From Calothrix sp. MO_167.B12 (GTDB lineage Bacteria; Cyanobacteriota; Cyanobacteriia; Cyanobacteriales; Nostocaceae), in the NCBI GenBank assembly GCA_030066045.1, contig JASJCJ010000021.1, positions 1 through 53,454 of the forward strand: 53,454 nt of DNA, in the 5' to 3' direction. This document shows, piece after piece, positions 9,540 to 18,587 of this stretch (its first letter is position 1; every line of letters begins with the position of its first letter). The notes under the pieces were generated by a model that had not been told where the DNA came from, made no database searches, and worked only from the letters and a program-made list of their open reading frames with translations. The translations under genes and the position numbers were made by a program.

Positions 9540-9857
9540 AATGAGCGAATTTAGAATGAGCGAATTACGTGGGAGCAACGGGGATTTTACCCCAACACAA
9601 AACGCACTGCTTATAGAAACAGGGGAATTCACCTCCCAAGGTTGGTTAAAAATGAAACGTCATAATCAAATATTTATAACGTTATTAAACAATTTTTTAC
9701 CTGTGAATAATCTATTGGCTCATTTATAAAAATAAATAATGCTTATTATAATAACTTTCACTAGTCCCAACTAACTATTTTGTGACAATATTTTATGTGA
9801 CTAGAGAATTTTTGATTTACATCTCATTATTTTTACTTTTTAAAGGGTGTATATCTC
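9540..9857. other. Intergenic region before the pentapeptide gene
   Basis: A 62-codon frame at 9541-9729 begins with a duplicated GAATTTAGAATGAGC repeat and has no recognisable content, so I do not call it a gene. The rest is AT-rich and likely carries the promoter of the pentapeptide-repeat gene. Confidence 0.5.
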
Positions 9858-11252
9858 ATGGCAGTTTTCAATTTTAACGAACAAAGTCTGGTTGGAGATA
9901 TCTTCAACGGTCAAAACCTCAATGGTTCCACATTCTTCAAAGCTAGCCTCACAGATGTCCAATTTGTAGGTACAAAACTTAGAGGTACGGACTTTCGTGA
10001 ATCTAATTGGCTGAATGTTGATGCCTCCAATGCTATCTTTGCACCTAATAACAACTTTGGTCCATCTGATTTATCTTTAGCGACTTTAACAAATGTTAAT
10101 TTCAGTGGAGCCAATCTTAAAGAAGCCAATCTGTTCAAGGTCAGTACCAATGGCATCAACTTGTCCAATGCCAACCTAACTGATGCTATTTTAGGAGAAG
10201 CCAATCTTAGTGGTGAACAGTCTGAGCGCCCCAATTTTCAGGGGGTTAATTTGACTCGTGCCGATCTTTCACTGGCGAACCTAAAAGCCGCTGACTTAAA
10301 GGGAGCTACATTGGTAGATGCGAACTTGAATGGGGCTAGCCTGGAAGCTACTATCATACAAGATGTAAATGCTAGAGGAGCCGATTTTAGAAATACCAAC
10401 TTCACGGATATCTTCCTGTTTGATGTTAATTTTAACCTCGCTAACTTTGAAGGTGTCTCTATCAGCGATGTCAATTCATCTCTTCCTGAAGGTGTAGTAC
10501 TTCCTCCAGGCACACCTGTAGACGGGTTTGGACTTCCCACAGATTTTAATCTCAGATTTCGTAGCGCAGATTTAAGTAACTTCATTGCAGATGACGCTAA
10601 TCTGGCTGGTTCCAATTTTCGTTCATTACCTGGGGAAGCTCCTACCCAATTAGATGGTGCTAGTTTCGCTGGTGCTAACCTCACCGACTCTAATTTCAGG
10701 GATGTATTCGCGGAAAATATCTTCCTTGAAGGAGCCAATTTAACTGGTGCTGACTTGAGGGGTGCTGATTTGAGCGGAGCCAACCTCAAAGGAGCCAACC
10801 TCACGGGTGCGAACCTGACTGGGGTAGAGTTGGATAATGCAGACTTAACGGGGGCTACCTTAAATGGAGCGCGATTTGATAATGCAAACTTAACAGGGGC
10901 TACCCTTAAAGAAGCAAGTGGAGACAACCTCACCGACTTTACAGGCACAAACCTTAGTGGAGCAAACTTAGAAGTTGGTAGCTTTGTTGGTAGCACCTTT
11001 GATGATGCACTGCTGACAGGAGCTAACATCAGCAAAGCTAACTTTACAGATGCAAGCTTTAGTGATGGAGCGGATGCAGGCACTATCGGAGCTGACCTAA
11101 CGGGTGTTAATTTTGTTGATGGGATTGCCGTTAATGCCAACTTTGAGAATGCTCTCCTGGTGAACGCTGACTTGTCGAAAGCAAACTTCACTGGTGCTAA
11201 TTTGACAGGTGCTGACCTCACCGGCGCAATCACAGTTGACACTATATTCTAA
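9858..11252 (+). CDS. Pentapeptide-repeat protein
   Basis: The 464 residues are almost wholly A(D/N)LXX pentapeptides, for example ANLTGADLRGADLSGANLKG near 295-315, which fold as a right-handed quadrilateral beta-helix. A non-repeat insertion of about 35 residues (around 208-240, Pro/Gly-rich) divides a shorter N-terminal block from a longer C-terminal block. There is no signal peptide or membrane segment, so it is likely cytoplasmic. Cyanobacteria carry many such proteins and few have known roles; gyrase protection (as in MfpA) or scaffolding are possibilities but nothing here selects one. It is followed by a HIP1-containing hairpin terminator. Confidence 0.95.
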   Translation: MAVFNFNEQSLVGDIFNGQNLNGSTFFKASLTDVQFVGTKLRGTDFRESNWLNVDASNAIFAPNNNFGPSDLSLATLTNVNFSGANLKEANLFKVSTNGINLSNANLTDAILGEANLSGEQSERPNFQGVNLTRADLSLANLKAADLKGATLVDANLNGASLEATIIQDVNARGADFRNTNFTDIFLFDVNFNLANFEGVSISDVNSSLPEGVVLPPGTPVDGFGLPTDFNLRFRSADLSNFIADDANLAGSNFRSLPGEAPTQLDGASFAGANLTDSNFRDVFAENIFLEGANLTGADLRGADLSGANLKGANLTGANLTGVELDNADLTGATLNGARFDNANLTGATLKEASGDNLTDFTGTNLSGANLEVGSFVGSTFDDALLTGANISKANFTDASFSDGADAGTIGADLTGVNFVDGIAVNANFENALLVNADLSKANFTGANLTGADLTGAITVDTIF

Positions 11253-11276
11253 GAATTTTTCTTTTTCATCATCAAT

Positions 11277-11318
11277 AGCGCGATCGCTTGTCATTGATTA
11301 TAAAGCGATCGCGCTTTT
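11277..11318 (+). terminator. Rho-independent terminator built from two HIP1 sites
   Basis: AGCGCGATCGCTT at 11277-11289 pairs with AAGCGATCGCGCT at 11303-11315, followed by TTTT. Each arm contains a complete GCGATCGC octamer, so the stem is made of a pair of the genome's abundant HIP1 motif. It lies 24 bases past the pentapeptide gene. Confidence 0.75.
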
Positions 11319-12084
11319 GATCAAACTAGTCCCTCAGGGGAAAATCCCACAACCTGCGTATCTGAAAATGCTTTGTGACTACTCCTCAAGGGCGCACGCA
11401 ATGCGCCCCTACTGTGCGCCTGTGCGCCTATTTTCAAGTTAGCAAACTATATAGGAATCGTACTTGAATCTTGTTACGTATACTGAGAAATAAACCTTTG
11501 CATGGCAAGCTTCTAGACAATTTGGTTTTTCAGGAATCAAATATGAGTCCTATAGTAATTCATCTGTTAGATTTGCCAATAACTAATTACAGAATATTTA
11601 TTATTTTATACGTATTCCCTAACATCTTCAGTTGTACTAAGTTATGAAAATATGAATACATAATACATATGTAGGGCATATGTAGGGGCGCTGCGGCTTG
11701 CGCCCAAACTTGTAAAATGACAGTCGCCCAAGCTACTTGAGACTTGTGGATTGTGTACACAATTTATCCACTTTCTACAGAAATGGGTACAAATCTATAC
11801 GTGGTGATATTTTAAATGTTCATGCTGTTGTTGCACCAATAACAGCAACAGATCTATTTCGTTACTATTGTCGAGCTGGTATAACAAACAATAATAATTT
11901 TGTTCCCCTTACGAAAATTCCCTCCGAGTGTTTAGTTTCAAAAAGAACAATAAGGCTTAATGGGACAGAAGTATTGAATTTGCTGAATTGATGCTAATAC
12001 TGTGAGCAAAACTCAACAGAGACTTCACAGCAGTAATCCTTAGCCTTTGAGAATAGTAAGGTGGGCACTGCCCACCCTACGGGT
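11319..12084. other. Intergenic region with dispersed repeats
   Basis: Copy A of a repeat of about 80 bp (11331-11412) is found in reverse orientation at 53084-53160 and in part at 49908-49963. Another palindrome, GTAGGGGCGCTGCGGCTTGCGCCC (11682-11709), has an inverted copy at 29663-29690. A third, GTAAGGTGGGCACTGCCCACC...CTAC (12056-12080), lies just past the bchH end; a near copy is at 42978-43002. An open frame at 11737-11991 (84 codons, TTG start) has no recognised motif. Confidence 0.65.
11737..11991 (+). CDS. Doubtful 84-codon open frame
   Basis: A TTG start (or GTG at 11746) opens a short frame ending ...RTIRLNGTEVLNLLN. Composition is protein-like (mixed polar and hydrophobic), but I see no ribosome-binding site, no family motif and no partner. 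It may be a gene fragment or chance. Listed because the surrounding 800 bases otherwise hold no gene. Confidence 0.2.
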   Translation: MRLVDCVHNLSTFYRNGYKSIRGDILNVHAVVAPITATDLFRYYCRAGITNNNNFVPLTKIPSECLVSKRTIRLNGTEVLNLLN

Positions 12085-15000
12085 CTAAACCGTCACCCCT
12101 TCCAATTCCTCATCTGTCAAATCATACAAATCCCGCAGCTGCTGCAACTTCTCCTCACTAGCTTGCCAAAAACCCCGCCCATGAGCTTCCAACATCCTGC
12201 CTACAATATTGCGAAACGCCTCTGGATTCGCCTGACGCAATTTTTCCGCCATCTCTGCATCTAAAGCGTAAGTATCCGCCGCTTGGTCATATACCCAATC
12301 ATCAGTAAAATCCGCAGTACCGCCCCAACCAATCATTGCCGTCATCCGTTGGGAAATTTCATAAGCACCCCCCGAACCTTGATTAGCCATTGCATCTGCC
12401 CATTTTGGGTTTAACAACTTAGTACGGTACTCCATCCGTAACAAATCATCCAAATTCCGGGGAGTGGTATCCTTCGAGAAACTTTCCACAAAACTGGTTG
12501 TTACCTTCCTTCCCCCTTGTTTCTCTGCTGCCTTCTTCAAACCCCCCGTATTGGCATAATATTCTTGGATATCCGTCAAACCATACTCCACCGAATCAAT
12601 TTCTTGGACAATGCGATCGCTCGTTTGCAATAATTGTTTCAATACTTCCGGGCGCGCTTGACCCTTATCTTGCTGACCATAGCTAAATACATTGCGACTT
12701 TCCCAAGTCTTCGCCAACTCATTCCCAGATTCCCAATTCCCATCCACAACTTGGTCATTTACCAGGGAACCAAAATCACCCGCAGGATTAGAAAACAACC
12801 TCGCCGCCACATTCTCCACACCCTGCCCTTTTAACGCCAAAGCGTGTTTCCTAATAAAATTCTCCTCCTCCGACTCCTCAACCTCCGCCGCTCGTTGAAA
12901 CAAATCATCCAACAACTCAATAATATTCACAAACGTATCCCGGAAAATCCCCGACAAATTACCCAACACATCAATCCGGGGATGTCCCACCTCATTCAAA
13001 GGCTTCAACTGATAACGGACAATTCTCCCCGTCCCCTCCTTCACAGGTTCAGCTCCCACCAACTCCAACAGAATCCCCAGAGACTCACCCTTAGTCTTAA
13101 TTGCATCCAAACCCCATAACAACACCGCCACCGTTTCCGGATACTTCCCATGTTCCTCTAGATGCTGCTGAATAATCTTCCTGCCAATCTCCCTTCCCCG
13201 CTCATAAGCCGCCGGAGAAGGCATTCTATAGGGATCTAAAGCATGAATATTCCTTCCCGTAGGTAAAACCCCCGCACCATCCCGTAACAAATCACCACCA
13301 GGCGCAGGCGGAATATATTCCCCATTCAAACCCCGCAACAAATTTGTCAACTCATCCACACTCCGCATCAACAAACCCCTAATTATCCCCTCCTCCCTCT
13401 CTCTCTCTTCCTCCTCCTCTTCGCGCCCTACCCTACGGGAAGCCACTTCGTGTCTAACGCGCCTTTGCGGTTCAATCTCCTCCTCTTCCCCAAAATAAGC
13501 CCGTAAATACCCCCTCATCTCCTCCTCATCTGGTGCTTCCCCCAAAATATGCAACCCCGAAGAAAACAGGCGATTCTCCAACACCTGCAAATACTCATAC
13601 AACCCCACCAAATAATCATCAAAAGCATGATTACTAAACATCCGGACATTCTCCGGACTAAAAGCAATGCCTAACCGTCTCGCCTCCTCAAACGGACAAT
13701 CAGCATCCAAACCAGTATCCACAATCTTCTTGCAAATCCCCTCCTTCAACAAATAATTCTTCTCCCTATCCTGCCGATACTCAGCAATCAAATCCCGCAG
13801 AGCCACCAACTCCTTATACAACCCCGCACGTCCATAGGGAGGTACATTGTGAGAAATCAACACCCCATAACCGCGACGCTTCGCCAAAATTGACTCCGAA
13901 GGATTATTTGCTGCATATATATACAGATTCGGCAAATCTCCCAGTAAAATATCCGACCAAGAATAACCAGTGTTACCCAAAGGCGAACCCGGCAACCATT
14001 CCACCGTCCCATGCATCCCAAAATGCACCACAGCATCAGCCTCAAACTCATTCTGCAACCACTTATAAAAAGCAGCATATTGGGGATGGGGAGTCATATC
14101 CCGTTCAAACATCAACCGCATCGGGTCACCTTGTATACCCAAAGGAGGCTGGACCCCAATCCAAACATTCCCTAACTCCACACCACCAATTTGCAACTCA
14201 TCCCCAAAAGTCTTAATCCCACTACCTGTGAGGGATTTCCATTGCTTCTCAATTCGGGAAGTACCCAAATATCCCAACCACTTCTCGAGTTGACGCACAT
14301 TCACAGTAGTCAAAGAATTTTCCTCACGCAAAGACGCAAAGGCGCAAAGAGTTTCCTCTCTCTGCGTCTCTGCGTCTCTGCGTGAGACATCCTCATCCGC
14401 TTCCTTCACCCAGCGAACCAACTCTTCCCCATCCTCTGGTAACTCCCCAACGTTATAACCCTGCTCCTGCAACGCCCTCAAAAACTTGATCAAACTACGA
14501 GGAACATTCAACAACGCCGCCGTACCCACCGCACCATATCCGGGGGGAAAACCATATAAAATCACCGCAATCTTTCTTTCAGAAGCAGGTTTACGCCGTA
14601 AATTAATCCAGCTTTGCACCCTACCAATTAACCTTTGTACCCTTTCCGGAACTAAATAAATATCTTCCCCTACCAAACCACCAAGAGGAACCGTATCAAT
14701 CGCCCCATCCAACTCTGGTAAAGCATATAAAACCACACTCTGTAAACCCCCAATCCCCTGGCGCGTCCAAGAGTGAATATCTTGAATTAACAACGGTGCA
14801 GCGACGATATAAGGCACATTCTTAGCCGTCAAGATGCGTTTGGCTACTTCTACCTGTCTCCCCGCTTCCATTGAACCCGCAGGACCACCTACCAGGGGGA
14901 AACCAATGGTAGAAACGATCGCATCTACTTGTACCGCATCTGGGGACAAAGAAGCAAGTTCTACATTCCCACCTTGACGTTGCTGGTTTTCATATTCAGT

Positions 15001-15978
15001 GGTCATCCAATCCCGCACGGCAACGTGTCCTTCCACACCATTGATAAATATGGGTAGGGGAATTAAACCCCCTTGCTCAAAGTGACGAATCAATTGATTG
15101 ATGTATGGCTGTTTGGTAATTACGTGTTTGCGATATAGCAGAATACCCACTATGGGGAGATGGGGAGATGAGGAGATGGGGAGATGGGGGGATGGGGAGA
15201 TGGGGAGATGGGGGGATGGGGAGATGGGGAGATGGGGGGATGGGGAGATGGGGGGATGGGGAGATGGAGAGATTGGGAGATGGGGAGAATTTTTTGGATT
15301 TATCCTTTGCTGATACCATTCCAAGTACTCCCGTGGTGATGCAAAATACCCTTGATAATCGGGATGCAGTAATCCCATATTCGGGGTTTCTACCACTGGG
15401 GGAATGTCAGCAACTTTTAACCCTAAATATTTCTCCCCTAGTATCCAAAATAGGGCAGCGACATTATCAGCACCCCCAGCATTCCAATAGCCATAAATAA
15501 TTAACCAGTTACGTAAGTCCTGAACCTTACCAATGGGTATAAATTTTAATAATTTTGGTCCAACCTTTAAAAAGCTAATATAACCAGCAAGCTTATCTTC
15601 CTCCCTCCCATTACTGAATTTATCCAGTATAAATTTAACTGGTTTTGGCATTCCCTTGGGCTTTTCACCGATACTAAAAGCGCCCAACTTAGTCAAAGCC
15701 ATCAATTCCAAAGCTGACTCAAACACAAGACGGATGGGGATTTGAGAAATGCGATCGCCCAACCATACAACTTGGTCATAATCAAACAATAAGCTAGCAA
15801 AAAACACATCAGCACCATCTAGTGCGGCTGCCACCTCAGTAGGTTTACTGGTAATATCGCGATCACTAAATACCCGCACGTCTAAATTTTGACAGCGGGA
15901 GGTTGCCAAGAAAGCAGCTTTCCTGTATAAATCAGCGTTGAAGGATTCAAACCCAGCAATTAAGACGATGCGTTTCAT
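12085..15978 (-). CDS. bchH: Magnesium chelatase subunit H-type protein
   Basis: The large porphyrin-binding subunit inserts Mg2+ into protoporphyrin IX together with ATPase subunits I and D. The N-terminal domain (MKRIVLIAGFESFNADLYRK, then REEDKLAGYISFLKVGPKLL and NWLIIYGYWNAGGADN) is the ChlH/BchH-specific DUF3479, absent from CobN. The catalytic body follows, for example HFGMHGTVEWLPG near 647 and GWGGTADFTDDW near 1220. The N-terminus differs from the ordinary long cyanobacterial ChlH, so this is probably the second, BchH-like paralogue. Three low-complexity stretches, at about residues 231-276 (Pro/Ser/His/Ile), 528-553 and 834-861 (Arg/Glu-rich), are encoded by DNA repeats and look like in-frame insertions. 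The ATG at 15978 has no clear Shine-Dalgarno. No chlI or chlD is in the window. Confidence 0.9.
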   Translation of the reverse strand: MKRIVLIAGFESFNADLYRKAAFLATSRCQNLDVRVFSDRDITSKPTEVAAALDGADVFFASLLFDYDQVVWLGDRISQIPIRLVFESALELMALTKLGAFSIGEKPKGMPKPVKFILDKFSNGREEDKLAGYISFLKVGPKLLKFIPIGKVQDLRNWLIIYGYWNAGGADNVAALFWILGEKYLGLKVADIPPVVETPNMGLLHPDYQGYFASPREYLEWYQQRINPKNSPHLPISPSPHPPISPSPHLPISPSPHLPISPSPHLPISSSPHLPIVGILLYRKHVITKQPYINQLIRHFEQGGLIPLPIFINGVEGHVAVRDWMTTEYENQQRQGGNVELASLSPDAVQVDAIVSTIGFPLVGGPAGSMEAGRQVEVAKRILTAKNVPYIVAAPLLIQDIHSWTRQGIGGLQSVVLYALPELDGAIDTVPLGGLVGEDIYLVPERVQRLIGRVQSWINLRRKPASERKIAVILYGFPPGYGAVGTAALLNVPRSLIKFLRALQEQGYNVGELPEDGEELVRWVKEADEDVSRRDAETQREETLCAFASLREENSLTTVNVRQLEKWLGYLGTSRIEKQWKSLTGSGIKTFGDELQIGGVELGNVWIGVQPPLGIQGDPMRLMFERDMTPHPQYAAFYKWLQNEFEADAVVHFGMHGTVEWLPGSPLGNTGYSWSDILLGDLPNLYIYAANNPSESILAKRRGYGVLISHNVPPYGRAGLYKELVALRDLIAEYRQDREKNYLLKEGICKKIVDTGLDADCPFEEARRLGIAFSPENVRMFSNHAFDDYLVGLYEYLQVLENRLFSSGLHILGEAPDEEEMRGYLRAYFGEEEEIEPQRRVRHEVASRRVGREEEEEEREREEGIIRGLLMRSVDELTNLLRGLNGEYIPPAPGGDLLRDGAGVLPTGRNIHALDPYRMPSPAAYERGREIGRKIIQQHLEEHGKYPETVAVLLWGLDAIKTKGESLGILLELVGAEPVKEGTGRIVRYQLKPLNEVGHPRIDVLGNLSGIFRDTFVNIIELLDDLFQRAAEVEESEEENFIRKHALALKGQGVENVAARLFSNPAGDFGSLVNDQVVDGNWESGNELAKTWESRNVFSYGQQDKGQARPEVLKQLLQTSDRIVQEIDSVEYGLTDIQEYYANTGGLKKAAEKQGGRKVTTSFVESFSKDTTPRNLDDLLRMEYRTKLLNPKWADAMANQGSGGAYEISQRMTAMIGWGGTADFTDDWVYDQAADTYALDAEMAEKLRQANPEAFRNIVGRMLEAHGRGFWQASEEKLQQLRDLYDLTDEELEGVTV
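15153..15287. repeat. GGGGAGATG nonamer array inside bchH
   Basis: About fourteen imperfect copies of GGGGAGATG (9 bp) lie in the bchH reading frame. On the gene strand they encode repeated Pro-Ser-Pro-His-Leu-Pro-Ile-Ser units. A multiple of 9 keeps the frame whatever the copy number. Similar G-rich 8-9-mers occur between genes at 25425-25480 and 36513-36545. Confidence 0.9.
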
Positions 15979-16505
15979 GCGCTTATGCTAAAAAATATTT
16001 CTTTCCTCTTATTTTATAAAGGATGTCACCAGTTGGTTATATTGCAGTTATTTATGGCGATAGGTACATTTGCTTGTCTAAACTCAAAATTACTGTGTTG
16101 TCTAGGTTTTACCTTTTCTAAATGGTCTGTTTATTTCCGTACTTACTGTACTAGATATATATTTTGCAAGACCTTATACAAAAAAAGTCGTATATGTATA
16201 TTTAGATATCCAACAATTGACATTACTGAATTGAAGTATGACTTTACATTTTTCGATCAGATTAGACAACAATTCTTTGCGCCTTTGCGCCTACCCTCCG
16301 GGAAGCTGCACTCCGTGCATCTAATGCGTGAGATAAATTTATATCTGGATTCAGCAATGCCCAACAATTAATTATCATGTATTGAGAATTAATGGAATGG
16401 AGAATGTCTTTCTAACAAAGTGATACATTCAGATATTAACCAAAATTATCCTACTAGACGTAGTTATTATCTTGTACATTAAACGGCATCAATTGAGGAG
16501 CAAAC
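15979..16505. other. AT-rich region upstream of bchH and the amidase
   Basis: The region separates two divergent genes. It carries one copy of the 'TTTGCGCCTTTGCGCC' dispersed repeat at about 16278-16333, related to one of the insertions in bchH. A 128-codon frame at 15985-16371 reads through that repeat and is rejected as a gene. GAGGAG at 16495-16500 serves the amidase start. Confidence 0.6.
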
Positions 16506-17453
16506 ATGAAATTTGGCATTGATATTGGACATAATTCTTTCCCAGATATTGGAGCACAAGGCATACAATTGGAAGACAATTTAACATTAGATGTAGGTAA
16601 TAGGGTTATAGCCAAGCTCAAGGCTTTAAAACACCAAGTTATAGACTGTAAACCACAAAGGTCTCGGTCACTTACTGACTCCCTTGCTACTAGATGTAAT
16701 ATTGCTAATGCCAATAGAGTTGATTTATTTGTCTCTATTCATTTTAATGCTTTTAATGGTTTGGCAAATGGTACAGAAGTCTTTGCCATCAGTGATAATG
16801 GCAAAAAATCTGGTCAGCCAGTTCTGGATGAAATCACCAAGTTAGGTTTTTTTCGGCGCGGTTTGAAAAATGGTTCTCACCTGTATGTTCTCAAAAATAC
16901 AAATATGCCTGCCATCCTGGTAGAATGTTGCTTTTGTGATGCTCGTAAAGATATGAAGCTTTATGATCCAGAAGCGATGGCAAATGCAATTGTCAAAGGA
17001 TTAGTTGGTGAACTACCTGGTGAAGATGAACCTGTGATTCATATCCCTGATGAAGAAGATAATCCTAATACTGCTGTACTGCGATTACAAAAAGCTTTAA
17101 ATAGGCTAAAGATTCCTGGTCAAAATGGGCGATCGCTAGTAGAAGATGGATTTATTGGACTACAAACCAAAACAGCTGTAGAAAACTTCCAAAGAATCAC
17201 CACAATTCAACAAACTGGCATTGCTGGAAATACTACTTGGAAAGCAATTAATCAAGTTTTGTCTAAAAGAGTTCTCCGCAGAAATCATGCTGGAGGAGTA
17301 GCAGTTAGATATATTCAACATCGTTTGGGTGCTGAAAATGATGGTATGTATGGGCCACAAACAGAAGGCTTAGTCAAAAGATTTCAACAACAAAATAGTT
17401 TAGTTGCTGATGGTATTGTTGGCACTATGACTTGGACAAAATTAATTGGTTAA
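16506..17453 (+). CDS. N-acetylmuramoyl-L-alanine amidase with two peptidoglycan-binding domains
   Basis: Cleaves the amide bond between MurNAc and L-Ala in peptidoglycan. The Amidase_3 domain (about residues 1-175) shows the zinc ligands in DIGHN near residue 8 and SIHFNA near 79, with the catalytic Glu in ILVECCFCD near 140. Two PG_binding_1 domains follow (about 190-250 and 255-315; VEDGFIGLQTKTAVENFQ, then DGMYGPQTEGLVKRFQ). The start is fixed by GAGGAG five bases before the ATG. No signal peptide or membrane helix is seen, so export must use another route, or the protein acts after lysis. The next gene, 52 bases downstream, is another wall-active protein, and the two are probably an operon. 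Confidence 0.92.
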   Translation: MKFGIDIGHNSFPDIGAQGIQLEDNLTLDVGNRVIAKLKALKHQVIDCKPQRSRSLTDSLATRCNIANANRVDLFVSIHFNAFNGLANGTEVFAISDNGKKSGQPVLDEITKLGFFRRGLKNGSHLYVLKNTNMPAILVECCFCDARKDMKLYDPEAMANAIVKGLVGELPGEDEPVIHIPDEEDNPNTAVLRLQKALNRLKIPGQNGRSLVEDGFIGLQTKTAVENFQRITTIQQTGIAGNTTWKAINQVLSKRVLRRNHAGGVAVRYIQHRLGAENDGMYGPQTEGLVKRFQQQNSLVADGIVGTMTWTKLIG

Positions 17454-17505
17454 TGCGGAATAAAAGCTAATTTTTCGCGAACAAAATAAGTGTGGGGAAT
17501 GCATC

Positions 17506-18585
17506 ATGGCTTTCAATGTTAGTGCTTTAAGATTACCATTAATCAGAAGAGGATCTAATAACCCTTTTGTATTGGCTTGGCAAAGATTTTTACGAGATCA
17601 AAAGTTCCCTGTGGGGATTCCCGATGGGGACTTTGGTCCAAATACAGATCGCGCCACCCGCACCTACCAACAGAAAAATAATCTGGGTGCGGATGGTGTA
17701 GTTGGTAATAATACCTATGGTGTAGCCCTGAAACAAGGGTTACTATTTTTACTTCCTAATCTTAATGGTAAGAATTTACTCAGTTATCTCAGATTTGGTG
17801 AAACAGAAATTAAAGATATCCAACGCAGTTTAAATCAGGTGGCACAATTACCCCCTCCCCTCACCGTAGATGGGGACTTTGGTCCAAGAAGTAGCAAAGG
17901 TTTAGCAGAGGCTTATAAAAAGCGAGATGTGCGTCTGCGTGAAGAACTAGAAAATGCTTTGAGCAGTGCTACTAAGAATAAATTAGGGTCAGATTTTGCT
18001 CCCGCATTGGATATCTTTAACGACTATGCTAAAAAACTGAGATTTCGCCTCAGTGGAGAACATTGGTATAAACGGTTCCCCACTAGCAGCTCTATTTCTT
18101 CCTTAACTCCTTCATTCCGGTGGCGGGTACAAGCTTTTGAAAAGGCATTACTGGATGCAGGTTGTAAAGTTACTGTGACTGCTACTCTCCGTCCCCGGCA
18201 ACGAGCTTACTTAATGCATTATGCAGCCAGAATAGACCGCAGACAAATTTTTCCTTGGCGCGTACCGCGTCTGGGAGGAGTAGATATTGACTGGGTGCAT
18301 TATACCAATGCAGGTTCCCTGCGAGCTGCTCAAGATATGGTAGATGCTTATGAGTTGGGTGGTAATCCTGTATCATTGCGTTCTAATCATATTTTAGGGA
18401 GAGCAGTTGATTGGATTATTACCTGGGAAGGGACAATTCAAGTCAAAGATGCTAGGGGTAGAATGATTACCATTGGTGGTCCTGAAGTGGGAGCATTTAA
18501 TCGGCAATTGTGGAATGTAGGTAGATCCTATGGAGTCCGCAAGTTAGCTACCGATCCTCCCCATTGGTCATCTAATGGTTATTAG
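17506..18585 (+). CDS. Peptidoglycan-binding protein with D,D-peptidase (M15-like) domain
   Basis: 359 residues. Two PG-binding domains come first (about 15-75: PDGDFGPNTDRATRTYQQ; about 100-150: TVDGDFGPRSSKGLAEAY). The C-terminal half (about 200-359) looks like a zinc D-Ala-D-Ala peptidase of the VanY/M15 type. It has SNHILGRAVDW, fitting the SxHxxGxAxD metal site, and a late DPPHWS that could give the second His ligand. No signal peptide is visible. It shares the domain logic of the amidase just upstream, so the pair may cut sugar-peptide and peptide bonds of the same wall. A TnpB-type element begins three bases after its stop codon. Confidence 0.85.
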   Translation: MAFNVSALRLPLIRRGSNNPFVLAWQRFLRDQKFPVGIPDGDFGPNTDRATRTYQQKNNLGADGVVGNNTYGVALKQGLLFLLPNLNGKNLLSYLRFGETEIKDIQRSLNQVAQLPPPLTVDGDFGPRSSKGLAEAYKKRDVRLREELENALSSATKNKLGSDFAPALDIFNDYAKKLRFRLSGEHWYKRFPTSSSISSLTPSFRWRVQAFEKALLDAGCKVTVTATLRPRQRAYLMHYAARIDRRQIFPWRVPRLGGVDIDWVHYTNAGSLRAAQDMVDAYELGGNPVSLRSNHILGRAVDWIITWEGTIQVKDARGRMITIGGPEVGAFNRQLWNVGRSYGVRKLATDPPHWSSNGY

Positions 18586-18587
18586 TT

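Noticed and set aside
9541-9729. 62-codon frame after the TIGR00725 gene
   Set aside because: Begins in a duplicated GAATTTAGAATGAGC repeat and has no protein-like conservation signal.
9911-11242. Long open frames on the minus strand opposite the pentapeptide-repeat gene
   Set aside because: They are mirror frames of a regular repeat; the plus-strand product has a clear pentapeptide pattern while these give only Ala/Leu/Lys/Ser-rich sequence.
15985-16371. 128-codon frame upstream of bchH
   Set aside because: Reads through a known dispersed repeat, has no ribosome-binding site and no recognisable motif.
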